Shown: piece after piece, positions 20,259 to 30,800 of the stretch | How the letters are laid out: each line of letters starts with the position of its first letter | Numbering within the stretch: position 1 is the first letter of the stretch | From: Nostoc sp. LEGE 06077 | GTDB lineage: Bacteria; Cyanobacteriota; Cyanobacteriia; Cyanobacteriales; Nostocaceae | Direction: 5' to 3' | Assembly (NCBI RefSeq): GCF_015207705.1 | Contig: NZ_JADEWI010000002.1 | Span: forward strand, 1 to 64,000 | Length of the DNA: 64,000 nt | Made by a program: the position numbers and the translations under genes | The notes under the pieces: model-generated | Database searches by the model: none | Told to the model about the DNA's origin: nothing | What the model saw: the letters and a program-made list of their open reading frames with translations, nothing else

Positions 20259-22397
20259 TTAGGAATTTGACTGCCGAATAGGAATTGTAATCGCAAACTC
20301 TGTTCCTTGTCCTGGTTGGGAGTAACACTCCAACTTACCAGCGTGTTTTTCTGTAATAATTTGATAACTGATGGACATTCCCATACCTGTTCCCTTACCC
20401 ACAGGCTTGGTGGTAAAGAAGGGATTAAAAATCTGTTTTTGAATTTGTTCTGACATTCCTATACCATTGTCAGCGATCGCAATTTTTACCCAGTCAGAAT
20501 TAATTACCGAAGTCCGAATTGTAATTTTCGCTAGTTCGCCTTTCCCAACTCCCATTTCTAAAGCATCAATGGCATTGGTGAGAATATTCATCAATACCTG
20601 ATTGAGTTGTCCGGCGTAGCATTCTACTAAAGGTAACGCAGCATAATCTCTCATCACTTGAATTTCGGGAAATTCTGGCTTTACCTTGAGACGATGTTGC
20701 AAAATCATTAAAGTACTATCTATGCCTTCATGAATATCTACTTCTTTAAATTCTGCTTCATCCATGCGTGAAAAGGTACGCAGTGATAACACAATTTGAC
20801 GGATACGTTGAGTCCCAATTTTCATAGAATGCAAGATTTTGGGTAAATCTTGTTGAATGTAATCTAAGTCAATTTCCTCCAACAAAGTTGGGAATTCTGA
20901 CAGGTTCATAGATTGACATAAGTTAATTACCTGCAATAAATCTTGGGTATGTTCTTCAAGATGAGTGAGATTACCGTGAATGAAATTGACAGGGTTGTTG
21001 ATTTCATGAGCAACTCCCGCAACTAGTTGACCCAGGCTGGACATTTTTTCAGCTTGAATCATTTGTGCTTGGGTGCGTTGCAGTTCTTCTAGAGTTTGGG
21101 CTAAATCTTTTGCCTGTTGTCTAAGTTGAGCTTCGATTTGTTGGCGATCGCGGATATCACGAGCGATCATGGATAAAAATTCTATCTCTTCCTGTTCATT
21201 TTTATGGGCAATCATTACCTGAGAAACGGGAAACTCTTCTCCACTCCGACTGCGTAATCTAGATTCTCCAGACCAGACACCCTTCTCAAGTAAAGTAGGT
21301 ATGCTCTCTGTCTGCAATTTTTCTAACATTGAGGGTTCTACAAGCTCGCTGATATGAAACTTATCGATTTCTGAGGGGGGAATGCCTAAAATCTCCTGAC
21401 CTGCTTGGTTAAGATAGCGATTATTTCCATTCACATCAGCTATCCCAATGATGTCTGTGGTGGCTTCGAGAATGGCTAATAGTCTGCGTTGTTCTTGTTC
21501 AGCTTGTTTACGTTCGCTAATATCGCGCACTACCGAAAGTGCATAGGGTTTACCATTGTAGTTCAAGAGTTTGCCTGTAACTTCGATATCAAAGCAAGTA
21601 CCATCTTTGCGAATATCTACAGCTTGAGTATGAAATTCATCACCCACTCTGATTGAATTGACAAATTCCTCAAATAGGCCAAAACAATCAGAATGAATGT
21701 AATCTTGAGGACTTAATTGCATAAATTCTGCTTGAGAATAATTGTGCATTTGGCACAAAGATGGATTTGCGGCAACAAGCTTACCAGTATCTAATTCAAT
21801 CACACTGATGCCATCACTAACAGTCTCGAAAATACTGCGATATTGGGCTTCTTGTTGACGTAGGGCGGTTTCAGTTGCTTTGCGATCGCTAATATCTCTT
21901 GCTACCCAAACTACACTGTTCTCACTCATCGTGGAAACACTACCTTCAAACCAAACCTCTTGATTGCCAATGGGCAAGCTATATTCGATTTTGACAGTTT
22001 TCTGCGTTTTCAGTACCTGTTGAATACATTCCACAAAATAGTCTGCAAGGCCAGTAGGTAAAACTTCATGAGCGGTTTTACCTAAAATTTCCGTAGGCGG
22101 TTTGTATAGTGATGGCGCACAACTAGGCGCAATTTTCAGATATCTGCCCTCGGCATCAACAACGATAATTACATCTTGGATGGCATTAAACAATGTGAGT
22201 AATTCTGCTTCAGAAGCTTTGAGGGCTAGTTCTTTTTGGGAATTACTTTGTAAGAGTTGTTGAGCTTCTCTCAATTCTTGTTCTAATTGGCTAATTCGTT
22301 GGCTAGATTCACTTGTAAATTTTGCTAACTGTTGCTGCAAATCGGCATTTTGTTGACGCAGCAAAGCGATTTCTTGTTCAAGCAATGAATTGTTCAT
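20259..22397 (-). CDS. PAS-domain sensor histidine kinase
   Basis: A 712-residue soluble kinase. It has an N-terminal coiled coil (1-60), three PAS domains (about 62-172, 185-295, 303-418), a short coiled coil, then HisKA with the phosphorylated His464 in VAHEINNPVNF, and the ATPase domain (QLNQVLMNILTNAIDAL, ADNGIGM, GKGTGMGMSISYQI). No receiver is attached. It ends the leftward block of four signalling genes and lies 15 bp downstream of the 1790-residue kinase, so the two are very likely co-transcribed. Signal and target are unknown. The kinase domain is closely related to those of the two giant neighbours. Confidence 0.93.
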   Translation of the reverse strand: MNNSLLEQEIALLRQQNADLQQQLAKFTSESSQRISQLEQELREAQQLLQSNSQKELALKASEAELLTLFNAIQDVIIVVDAEGRYLKIAPSCAPSLYKPPTEILGKTAHEVLPTGLADYFVECIQQVLKTQKTVKIEYSLPIGNQEVWFEGSVSTMSENSVVWVARDISDRKATETALRQQEAQYRSIFETVSDGISVIELDTGKLVAANPSLCQMHNYSQAEFMQLSPQDYIHSDCFGLFEEFVNSIRVGDEFHTQAVDIRKDGTCFDIEVTGKLLNYNGKPYALSVVRDISERKQAEQEQRRLLAILEATTDIIGIADVNGNNRYLNQAGQEILGIPPSEIDKFHISELVEPSMLEKLQTESIPTLLEKGVWSGESRLRSRSGEEFPVSQVMIAHKNEQEEIEFLSMIARDIRDRQQIEAQLRQQAKDLAQTLEELQRTQAQMIQAEKMSSLGQLVAGVAHEINNPVNFIHGNLTHLEEHTQDLLQVINLCQSMNLSEFPTLLEEIDLDYIQQDLPKILHSMKIGTQRIRQIVLSLRTFSRMDEAEFKEVDIHEGIDSTLMILQHRLKVKPEFPEIQVMRDYAALPLVECYAGQLNQVLMNILTNAIDALEMGVGKGELAKITIRTSVINSDWVKIAIADNGIGMSEQIQKQIFNPFFTTKPVGKGTGMGMSISYQIITEKHAGKLECYSQPGQGTEFAITIPIRQSNS

Positions 22398-22412
22398 GAA
22401 TTTTTCTCTGAT

Positions 22413-25400
22413 TTATTGGTGAATAGGAAGTAAGATAACAAATTCTGTACCTTTTCCTAGAGAAGAGTTACATTGGATTGAACCACCGTGTTTTTCGACA
22501 ATAATTTGACGGGCGATCGCCAGGCCCAAACCTGTCCCTTTTCCTACAGCTTTCGTCGTAAATAAATTGTCAAATATTTTTTCTTTTACTGCTGCACTCA
22601 TCCCCATTCCACTATCAGTAATTTTGATTTCAACGGATTGATCCTGCACGGATGTTTGAATATTTATCCGATATTGAATCGGTTGATTTTTGTCCAACTT
22701 TAATTCTTCTAAAGCATCAATAGCATTAGCAAGAATATTCATGAAGACTTGATTCAGTTGCCCAGGAAAACATTCAATTAAGGGTATATCTCCATAGTCA
22801 GTAATGACTTCTATGGCTGGACGTTTTTCGTTGGCTTTGAGGCGATGCCGGAGAATTAAAATTGTGCTATCAATACCTGCGTGGATATTAAAACTCACTT
22901 TATAATCTTGGTCAGCACGGGAGAAAGTGCGAAGACTAGTGCTGATATTTTTCAGGCGATCGCAAGCTAACATCATCGCATCAATGACCTTGGGTAAGTC
23001 TTCTAAGCTGTAGTCTAAATCAATATCTTCGGCATGATCTTGGATTTCATCACTGGGATGAGGCAAACTTGTTTGATAGAGTTTTAAGTGTTCAATAATA
23101 TCTGCAATTGTTGGTTGCGCTTGTTTTAAACTAGCTGCAATAAAGCCCAACGGATTATTCATTTCATGGGCAACCCCAGCCACTAAATTACCCAACGCAG
23201 ACATTTTTTCACTTTGCACCATTTGTAATTGGGCTTGTTGTGATTTTTGGAAAAGTAGGGCATTTTCTAGGGATATTGCCGCCTGGGAAGCCAAAAGGTG
23301 AATTACTTTTACACGTTCGTTGCTAAATACTCCAGCAGTTAATTTATTTTCTAGGTAGAGCAAACCCACCAAATTTCCTTGATTCACTATCGGCGTACAC
23401 AATACACTCTGGGGTTGATGTTGCAGCATATATTCCCCAATTACTCCTGGTACATCTGTTTGGCAATTGTCTATCACCAGCGTTTCTTGGGTATTCTTGA
23501 CATAATTAATAATTCTTCTGGGAATATCTTGGCAAGTTTCTAGTAATTGTTGCTCAAGAATGGTGTGTAATTTCCCATGCTTAATCAAACCAATTGCTTG
23601 AACTTGCCAAGTATGATTTTGATGCAACAGCAGTATGGCTTTTTTCGCACCAGAGTTTTCGATGATAATTTTGAGTAGATTGGCAATGAGTTCGTCTAAT
23701 TTTAAAGAACTAGAAATTGCTTGAGCCGCTTTGAGAACAGATGTAAAATCGAGAATTTCGGAATAACTGGTGCTGTCACTACTAGAAGTGCGTGTGGATG
23801 TAGCAACCTGATGAGTTACAAAAGTTTCTAAGGGGTTGAGGTGAATTTTTTGCTGTTGCAGAATTACATACAACAATTGAGGATAGCGGTTTTCTAGGTC
23901 GTTGATTTTAGCTTTCGCACCCCAGCGGGCATAACAGTAGTAGGCTTCTTGCATATAACCTGCGGCAATTTTCTCTTTGCCCCAGTTGAGGTAGAACTTA
24001 GCTGCAAGTTCGTTAGCTAAAGCTTCTTCTTGGATGTAACCGTTAGCTTTGGCAGAAGAGATGGCGCGATCGTAATGATCTCCGGCTGCATAGTGCTTGC
24101 CTAATACCCGATATTTTTCGGCTTCGACTAAATCAACTTTATGCTGGTGATTCATTGGGGCATAGTGCGCCCAATGCTGGAGTTTGGTTTGATTTTCAGC
24201 TACACGCTGTAAGGTTGTGGATGTCTCATCGGGCTGTTGCTGCAAGGCAAGTAGAGAATCATAAAAATAAAAAGCAGGTTCACTGGCTAGTCCCGCACCA
24301 GCCATAAAATAGCGTCTGACCTCAATTGCATAATTTTCCGCTGCTTCTATTTCTGCAAACAAGAAACAAAGCATCAGCTTATACAAAGAGAAAATGTATA
24401 ACCCATAGCCATCATTGGCAGACCGCAGCAGGGAAACAAGTTCATCTTCTTGTAAGGGTTCCCCAGACAAAATAGTGGGTTTCTCTGTCAAAGTCAGCAA
24501 ATTTAACACGGCTTGCCAATAGATGCGGCAATAATTGGCGGTAGTCAATTGGTTCAGTTGCATCAAGCCGTGGTAATAAGCGCGAGTCTCCTGTTCTAAG
24601 GTCATTAAAGGTTGACCACACCAAAAAGAATAAAAACAAAAATTGTGGGCGTTATGTCCAGCAAATTCTAAGTCGCCAACTTCTAGCCCAATGCTATAGC
24701 CTTCTTGCAAAAGTGGCAGGCTTTCTTGGATGTGAGACTTGCGTTGGCGAATATATAGTCCCAGAAGGAGACACACTTGCGGTTTAGCAGCTTTAGCATC
24801 TAATTTTGAGGTGACTTGCAGTGCTAATTGACCAAACTCTGTGGCTGTGTCGATATCTTGCAAAAAATTACACAAAAGCACACTATAGGAACAATAGATA
24901 TAACCTGTAGCTGGTGTGTTTCCGTACTGAATAGAGATGTTGACTAATAAAGCAATCAGTAATGGAAATAAAGGAGAGCCAGAAAGGTAAGTTACAGGTA
25001 GGATGCTACCAGCAATCTGCACAATTGCCAGTTTTGTGATGTCGGTCATCAAGGGGAGATGAACTAAATCTTCAATCTTTCTGTCGCCAATTAGTTGCCC
25101 GATCGCCTGAATTTCTTGTTGAATATCTTTTGGTGTGGGTGTTTCAGGAAAGGTAACGCCAAGCTGTTGCAAAATTGTTTGGGCGATCGCAATGGCTTCG
25201 GTAAATTTATTCTGGGAGACGAGAGATTGAATTTTAATGCGGTACACATTCACTTGTTCAGCTAAGGATTGTGCTTGCTCAAGGACAAGATTAACAAGCT
25301 GTTCCATCACCGCAAAATCACCGCACAGCATAGCCAATTCTGCTGCTAATTCATGCAAGCCAAGGGTAATGTCATACTGCTGTTGCCAAGCTGTTTCTTG

Positions 25401-27785
25401 CAATAGTGACAATCCCACCGTGGCGTATTCCCGCGCTGCTTGATATGCGGTGGCAACTTTAGCTTTACGACAAGCTATCAGATTGAGTTGGGCGAGTTCT
25501 TCTCGTTGGGTTACTTCGGTAATTAAATGCGTGCCGTGATTTAATTGATTTACCAGTTCAAAAATGCGTTCTTCTCTGGCGACGGGGGAAATTTTTTGTA
25601 AGAGTAGTTGTCCGATGCGGTAGTGAGTTGTTTGTTTTTGTGCTGTGGGAACTAATAAATAAGCTGCTTGTTGGATGCGATCGTGTAAAAATCTGTATTT
25701 GGCTAATTGTTGATCATTGTCATTTTTTCTGACTAATTCATCATTAACATCTCGTTGAGAAAACTTATAAATATTAGTAATTGGTAAAATTAAGCCTTCC
25801 TGCAATGCTTTCCATAAATCTGCTGCTGTTTCAATTTCTGATGTTTCCGCCACAGTTGCTAAAGTTGCCAAATCAAATTGATTACCAATATAAGCTGCTA
25901 ACTGTAATACATTTTGCGTTGCCAATGGCAGTCTTTGTAATTGAAATGCCATGAAATTCACGACATCATCTGTAACTGCTTGCTGAATTATTTGGGTAAT
26001 ATCACATTCCCAACAGCCTAAATCAAAGTTAAATTGAATAAGTTTATCTTGATGCAATACTTTGAGAAACTGCGTAGCGAAAAATGGATTGCCTTGAGTT
26101 TTTTGAGATACAAGTTGTGAAAGATTCCACGCTAAATTTTCTGGACATTTAAGTGTCTCAGCCACTAAGAGATTAACTTGCCCTTGACTCAGCGGTGCTA
26201 AATGAATGTGATTAATTTTTGCTGGTGTTTTGGCAATCTCACCCAAAGTCAACATCAATGGATGTATGGGAGTGACTTCGTGATCACGATAAGCCCCAAT
26301 TAACAAAAGATGGGCTGTATCCGCCATTAATAGTTGCATTAACTTTAATGATGCTGAATCTGCCCATTGCAAATCATCTAAAAATACGACTAATGGGTGT
26401 GATTTACTAGTAAAAACTTGAGTGAATTTTTGAAATGTTAAATAAAACCTATTTTCTGCGGCTGTTCCTGATAGTTCTGGTACTGCTGGTTGCTCACCAA
26501 TAATTCGTTCTAATTCGGGAATTACATCAATAATTACCTGTCCACTGTCACCAACAGCATCTAATATCTGACTTTTCCATTGCTGGATTTGAGTATCACT
26601 TTCGGTGAATAATTGCCCGATTAAATCTCGGAAGGCTTGGACGAAAGCACTAAAAGGAATATTCCGATTAAACTGGTCAAATTTGCCTTTAATAAAATAA
26701 CCATGTTGTTTAACAATTGGTTTATGCACTTCGTTGACAACTGCTGTTTTCCCAATACCAGAAAAGCCAGCAACTAACATCATTTCTGTTGCGCCAAGGC
26801 TAACTCGCTCAAATGCTTGCAGTAGTTTTTCTACCTCGGCTTCTCGTCCATAAAGTTTATCAGGGATGATGAAGCGATCGCACACATCCCGTTGGGCAAT
26901 TGCAAAACTATTGATATTACCAGTTTCTCTTAGCTGATCCCAGCAAGTTTCTAAATCAAATTTTAGCCCTAATGCACTCTGATAGCGGTCTTCAGCATTT
27001 TTCGCCATCAATTTCATCACAATATCACAGAGAACTTGGGGAATTTTAGTTTTTCTACTACTCAATTTCTCAGGGAGTTTGGCAATATGAGAATGCACCA
27101 CTTCCATTGGGTCATTGGCTGGAAATGGTAATCCTCCCGTCAGCAATTCGTAAAAAGTTACACCAAGTGAGTAAAAATCTGTACGATAATCAATCCCTCG
27201 ATTCATTCTCCCGGTCTGTTCTGGGGAAATATAAGCTAGTGTTCCTTCTAATACTTGGGGATTGACTAGGGCTTGGGTTTCCCGTGGTAATAAAGATGCA
27301 ATACTAAAGTCAATTAATTTAATTTGTTTAGTTGCGGGATTAATTAAAATATTGCTGGGTTTAATATCTTTATGAATAATGCGATCGCGGTAGAGGATTT
27401 CCAAAACGTTGCATAAGGCGATCGCTATTTCTAAAAATTCCTGTAGAGATTGTAAGCTTTCCCCCATTCCCGACTTCCGACTTCCAACTCCCCATTCCTT
27501 GAGAGAAATCCCGCCAAAGTCCTCCATCACCAACACATAGCCATTTTGGTAAGGTTCCAGGCTATAGGTTTGGATAATTAAAGGAGAGTGGAGATTTTTG
27601 GCAATGGTGTATTGGTTACGAAATTGTACCAGTTCGCTAAAGCTGGGGTAGGGATTTTTCAGCAGTTTGATCACTATAGGTAATGAGTCAGCTTGTCGAT
27701 ACCCTCGATAAACCTGGGTTCTGGAACCGTTGTAGAGTTCTTGGGTGACTTGATATCCAGAAATACTGACTGTGGTGCTAAACAT
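22413..27785 (-). CDS. HstK-type fusion: Ser/Thr kinase, AAA ATPase, GAF and histidine kinase (copy 1)
   Basis: A 1790-residue fusion. The Ser/Thr kinase (about 10-285) has HKD at 138-140 in place of the usual HRD, and DFS at 159-161 in place of DFG. A STAND/AAA ATPase follows, with a P-loop at about 340-347 (GFSGIGKT) and FLDDLQWAD. Then come a long helical repeat region (about 600-1300), a GAF domain (about 1350-1510), and a histidine kinase (VAHEMNNPLGF; GKGTGLGLAIARQI). Cyanobacteria have families of such proteins, some tied to nitrogen, iron or redox responses. Five STRR heptamers encode a roughly 12-residue insertion in the kinase lobe (about 98-111). It is a tandem paralogue of the next gene upstream. 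Confidence 0.93.
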   Translation of the reverse strand: MFSTTVSISGYQVTQELYNGSRTQVYRGYRQADSLPIVIKLLKNPYPSFSELVQFRNQYTIAKNLHSPLIIQTYSLEPYQNGYVLVMEDFGGISLKEWGVGSRKSGMGESLQSLQEFLEIAIALCNVLEILYRDRIIHKDIKPSNILINPATKQIKLIDFSIASLLPRETQALVNPQVLEGTLAYISPEQTGRMNRGIDYRTDFYSLGVTFYELLTGGLPFPANDPMEVVHSHIAKLPEKLSSRKTKIPQVLCDIVMKLMAKNAEDRYQSALGLKFDLETCWDQLRETGNINSFAIAQRDVCDRFIIPDKLYGREAEVEKLLQAFERVSLGATEMMLVAGFSGIGKTAVVNEVHKPIVKQHGYFIKGKFDQFNRNIPFSAFVQAFRDLIGQLFTESDTQIQQWKSQILDAVGDSGQVIIDVIPELERIIGEQPAVPELSGTAAENRFYLTFQKFTQVFTSKSHPLVVFLDDLQWADSASLKLMQLLMADTAHLLLIGAYRDHEVTPIHPLMLTLGEIAKTPAKINHIHLAPLSQGQVNLLVAETLKCPENLAWNLSQLVSQKTQGNPFFATQFLKVLHQDKLIQFNFDLGCWECDITQIIQQAVTDDVVNFMAFQLQRLPLATQNVLQLAAYIGNQFDLATLATVAETSEIETAADLWKALQEGLILPITNIYKFSQRDVNDELVRKNDNDQQLAKYRFLHDRIQQAAYLLVPTAQKQTTHYRIGQLLLQKISPVAREERIFELVNQLNHGTHLITEVTQREELAQLNLIACRKAKVATAYQAAREYATVGLSLLQETAWQQQYDITLGLHELAAELAMLCGDFAVMEQLVNLVLEQAQSLAEQVNVYRIKIQSLVSQNKFTEAIAIAQTILQQLGVTFPETPTPKDIQQEIQAIGQLIGDRKIEDLVHLPLMTDITKLAIVQIAGSILPVTYLSGSPLFPLLIALLVNISIQYGNTPATGYIYCSYSVLLCNFLQDIDTATEFGQLALQVTSKLDAKAAKPQVCLLLGLYIRQRKSHIQESLPLLQEGYSIGLEVGDLEFAGHNAHNFCFYSFWCGQPLMTLEQETRAYYHGLMQLNQLTTANYCRIYWQAVLNLLTLTEKPTILSGEPLQEDELVSLLRSANDGYGLYIFSLYKLMLCFLFAEIEAAENYAIEVRRYFMAGAGLASEPAFYFYDSLLALQQQPDETSTTLQRVAENQTKLQHWAHYAPMNHQHKVDLVEAEKYRVLGKHYAAGDHYDRAISSAKANGYIQEEALANELAAKFYLNWGKEKIAAGYMQEAYYCYARWGAKAKINDLENRYPQLLYVILQQQKIHLNPLETFVTHQVATSTRTSSSDSTSYSEILDFTSVLKAAQAISSSLKLDELIANLLKIIIENSGAKKAILLLHQNHTWQVQAIGLIKHGKLHTILEQQLLETCQDIPRRIINYVKNTQETLVIDNCQTDVPGVIGEYMLQHQPQSVLCTPIVNQGNLVGLLYLENKLTAGVFSNERVKVIHLLASQAAISLENALLFQKSQQAQLQMVQSEKMSALGNLVAGVAHEMNNPLGFIAASLKQAQPTIADIIEHLKLYQTSLPHPSDEIQDHAEDIDLDYSLEDLPKVIDAMMLACDRLKNISTSLRTFSRADQDYKVSFNIHAGIDSTILILRHRLKANEKRPAIEVITDYGDIPLIECFPGQLNQVFMNILANAIDALEELKLDKNQPIQYRINIQTSVQDQSVEIKITDSGMGMSAAVKEKIFDNLFTTKAVGKGTGLGLAIARQIIVEKHGGSIQCNSSLGKGTEFVILLPIHQ
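27463..27497 (-). repeat. STRR heptamers inside a kinase coding sequence
   Basis: Plus strand: CCCATTC, CCGACTT, CCGACTT, CCAACTC, CCCATTC, five heptamers in 35 bp. They encode a Gly/Ser/Arg/Lys stretch absent from the neighbouring paralogue at the same kinase position. Confidence 0.88.
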
Positions 27786-27858
27786 ACTGCTAAATCCTGA
27801 TGATTTACAGTTTTAGTTTTCCCAGTTATGTTAAGTTTTTTATAATCTGAGCAAAAAT

Positions 27859-30800
27859 TTACCCCGGAATTTTGATGATGAATTCTGTTCCTACACCCAA
27901 AACAGAGTGACAACTTAATTTTCCACCGTGGGTGTCTTCGACAATTTGTCGGGCGATCGCCAGTCCTAAACCTGTTCCGTTACCTACAGCTTTTGTAGTA
28001 AATAAGTGGTCAAATATTTTGGTTTTAATTTCTTCACTCATTCCCTTACCATTATCAGTAATTGATATTTTTAGCTGTTGATTGTCCAGAGAAGTTTGAA
28101 TATTAATTTGATTGGGATTTAATTCAATTTCCTCAAAATTACGCTCGCTATTAGAATCCTCTAAAGCATCAATAGCATTGGCGAGAATATTCATAAATAC
28201 CTGATTTAATTGTCCGGGAAAACAATCTACTGAAGGGATATTACCGTAATCTGTAACTACTACTATTGCCGGACGCTTTTCGTTAGCTTTGAGACGATGC
28301 TTGAGAATTAAAATTGTACTATCGATACCATGATGAATATTAAATGGCACTTTGTAATCTTTATCAGCACGGGAAAAGGTGCGAAGACTGGTGCTAATAT
28401 TTTTCAGGCGATCGCAGGCAATCACCATTGCATCTATTACCTTGGGTAAGTCTTCTAAGATATATTCTAAGTCTATTTCTTCGGCATGATCGAGAATTTT
28501 TTCATTAATATTGGGAAAACTGTCTTGATATATTTTCAAGTGTGCAAAAATATCGACAACAGTAGGTTTAACTTGTTTGAGGCTGGCAACAATAAACCCC
28601 AGGGGATTATTCATTTCGTGAGCTACCCCAGCAACTAAATTACCCAATGCAGACATTTTTTCATTTTGCACCATTTGTAATTGAGCTTGTTGCAAATTAT
28701 GGATTGCTTGTTCTAATTCCTGAGATTTTTGTTTGATTATGGCTTCTGCAAGTTTGCGATCGCTCACATCAATTACCACCCCATCCCAAATAATTGCGCC
28801 GTCTGCTTGCAGTTCTGGTCGAGCATTGGATTGAATCCATTTTATCTTTCCCGAAGAGAGGATAATCCGCCATTCTTGCCCAAAGGGAGTCAGATTTTGG
28901 GCAGATTCAGTAATTGCTTGGGCAATACCTGGGTCATCTTCTGGATGGTGTAGAGTATAAAGGCTTAGTCTACCTGCCATCACATCTTCTGGAGCTACAC
29001 CATACAGTTCATAACAACCAGAGCTAATATAAGGCACAGACATTACACCATCAGGGGAGAGACGGAACTGATAAACCACACCGGGAATGTTATTAGCCAG
29101 ATTGCGAAATTGAACTTGGCTGGCTTGCTGTTGGGCTAAAGATTGTTCTAACTGTTGAGCATAGTTTTGCGAATCTCGATATAGACGGGCATTTTCTAAA
29201 GAAATCGCCGCTTGAGTGCAGATTAAGTCGAGAATTTCGATGCGCTCACTAGTAAATACTTCAGTTGTTAAACTATTTTCTAAATACAAAACACCAATCA
29301 ATTTACCTTGATTAACAATGGGGGTACAAACAGTACTCTTCGGTAAATATTGCTGAATATAGCTATCTGCTTCCCAGTTATATTCTTTTGTCATGTCGTG
29401 AATAATGATTGGTTGCAGGGTGTGTTTCACTGCATAAATCATTTTGATCGGGACATCAGTACTGCGATCGAGAGGATGGGGTGAGAAGACTGGCTGTGCT
29501 AAATTTTCAACGGTAGCCACTGCTGCTACAGTCCAATCTGCCTTTTCTGGTAAGATGAGGGCAATTTTCTGCGCCCCAGAATTTTGCAAGAGAACTTGCA
29601 TTAAATTTGTAATCAACTCCTCCAACTTAATTGCGCTCAATAACGCCCGTGAGGCTTTGAGAATAGCGCCGAAATCAAGGTTGGTAGAAAAGCTGGTGCT
29701 ATTGGAACTAGAAGTTTGGCTGGTGTAAGTGGCAATAGTAGCAGTAGAGATGGTTTCTTGGGGACTTAGGTTAAGTTGTCGCTGTTGCAAAATTGCTGAG
29801 AGCAGATGGGGATATTTTGCTTCTAAGTCGTCTGTTTTGGCTTTTGCTCCCCAATGAGCATAGCAGTAGTATGCTTGTTGCATATATGCTTGGGCGACTG
29901 TTGCTTTACCCCAGTCCAGATAGAACTTCGCCGCCAGTTCATTGGCGAGGGCTTCTTCTTGAATGTAGCCATTAGCTTTGGCTCCAGCAACAGCGCGATC
30001 GTATAATTCCAGCGCTTCCGTTTTTTGACCTAAAACTCGATGCTGCTCGGCTTTCACTAGGTCATACTTATGTTGAAAATTCATCGGTGCATAAAGCGCC
30101 CTTTTGTGGAGAATTTCCAGATTAGCTGTGATGATTTCCGAATCACCTGATGTCGCTAAAAGTGCCAATGATTCATAAAAATAGAATAAAGGTACATTAA
30201 ATGTACCAGCCCCGCCTCCTACGTATTGTTTAGCCTGTTGTGCGATATCTAAAGTTTGGGAATATTCGCCAAACCAGAAACACAAACAAAGTTTGTTTAT
30301 CAACAAGAACCACAAGCCTGATTGATCGCCACTTTGATGTAACGTTTCCAACATATTGGCTTCGTCCATTGCTGCGCCAGTCAAGACAACGGGATTATTT
30401 ACCTGTCCCAGCAAATTTAGAACTGTTTGCTGACAGGACTTTGTAAAATTTAAAGCTGTCTGCTGACTAATTTGCTGGATTCCATGACTGTATATATTGA
30501 TGTCTTGGATCAATTCATTTAAAGGCTGTCCAGTCAAATATGAGTGTAAACAATAAGTAAACCCGCCAAAACCAGCAAACACTAAGTCTCCCCCCTCCAG
30601 ACTACATTGGTAAGCTTGCTTGAGGGGCGCTAGGGTTTCTTGAGCATGATTTGTGCAGAATGTAATGTAAAAATGGGCGAGAACTAGTGTGCGTCCATAA
30701 AACTCTTTTTCATTTAAGCGATCGCACAGTTGCAGCGCTAGTTGTCCAAATTCATACCCTGTCGAGAAGTCTTCTAAGATGCCACATAACAATAACCCAT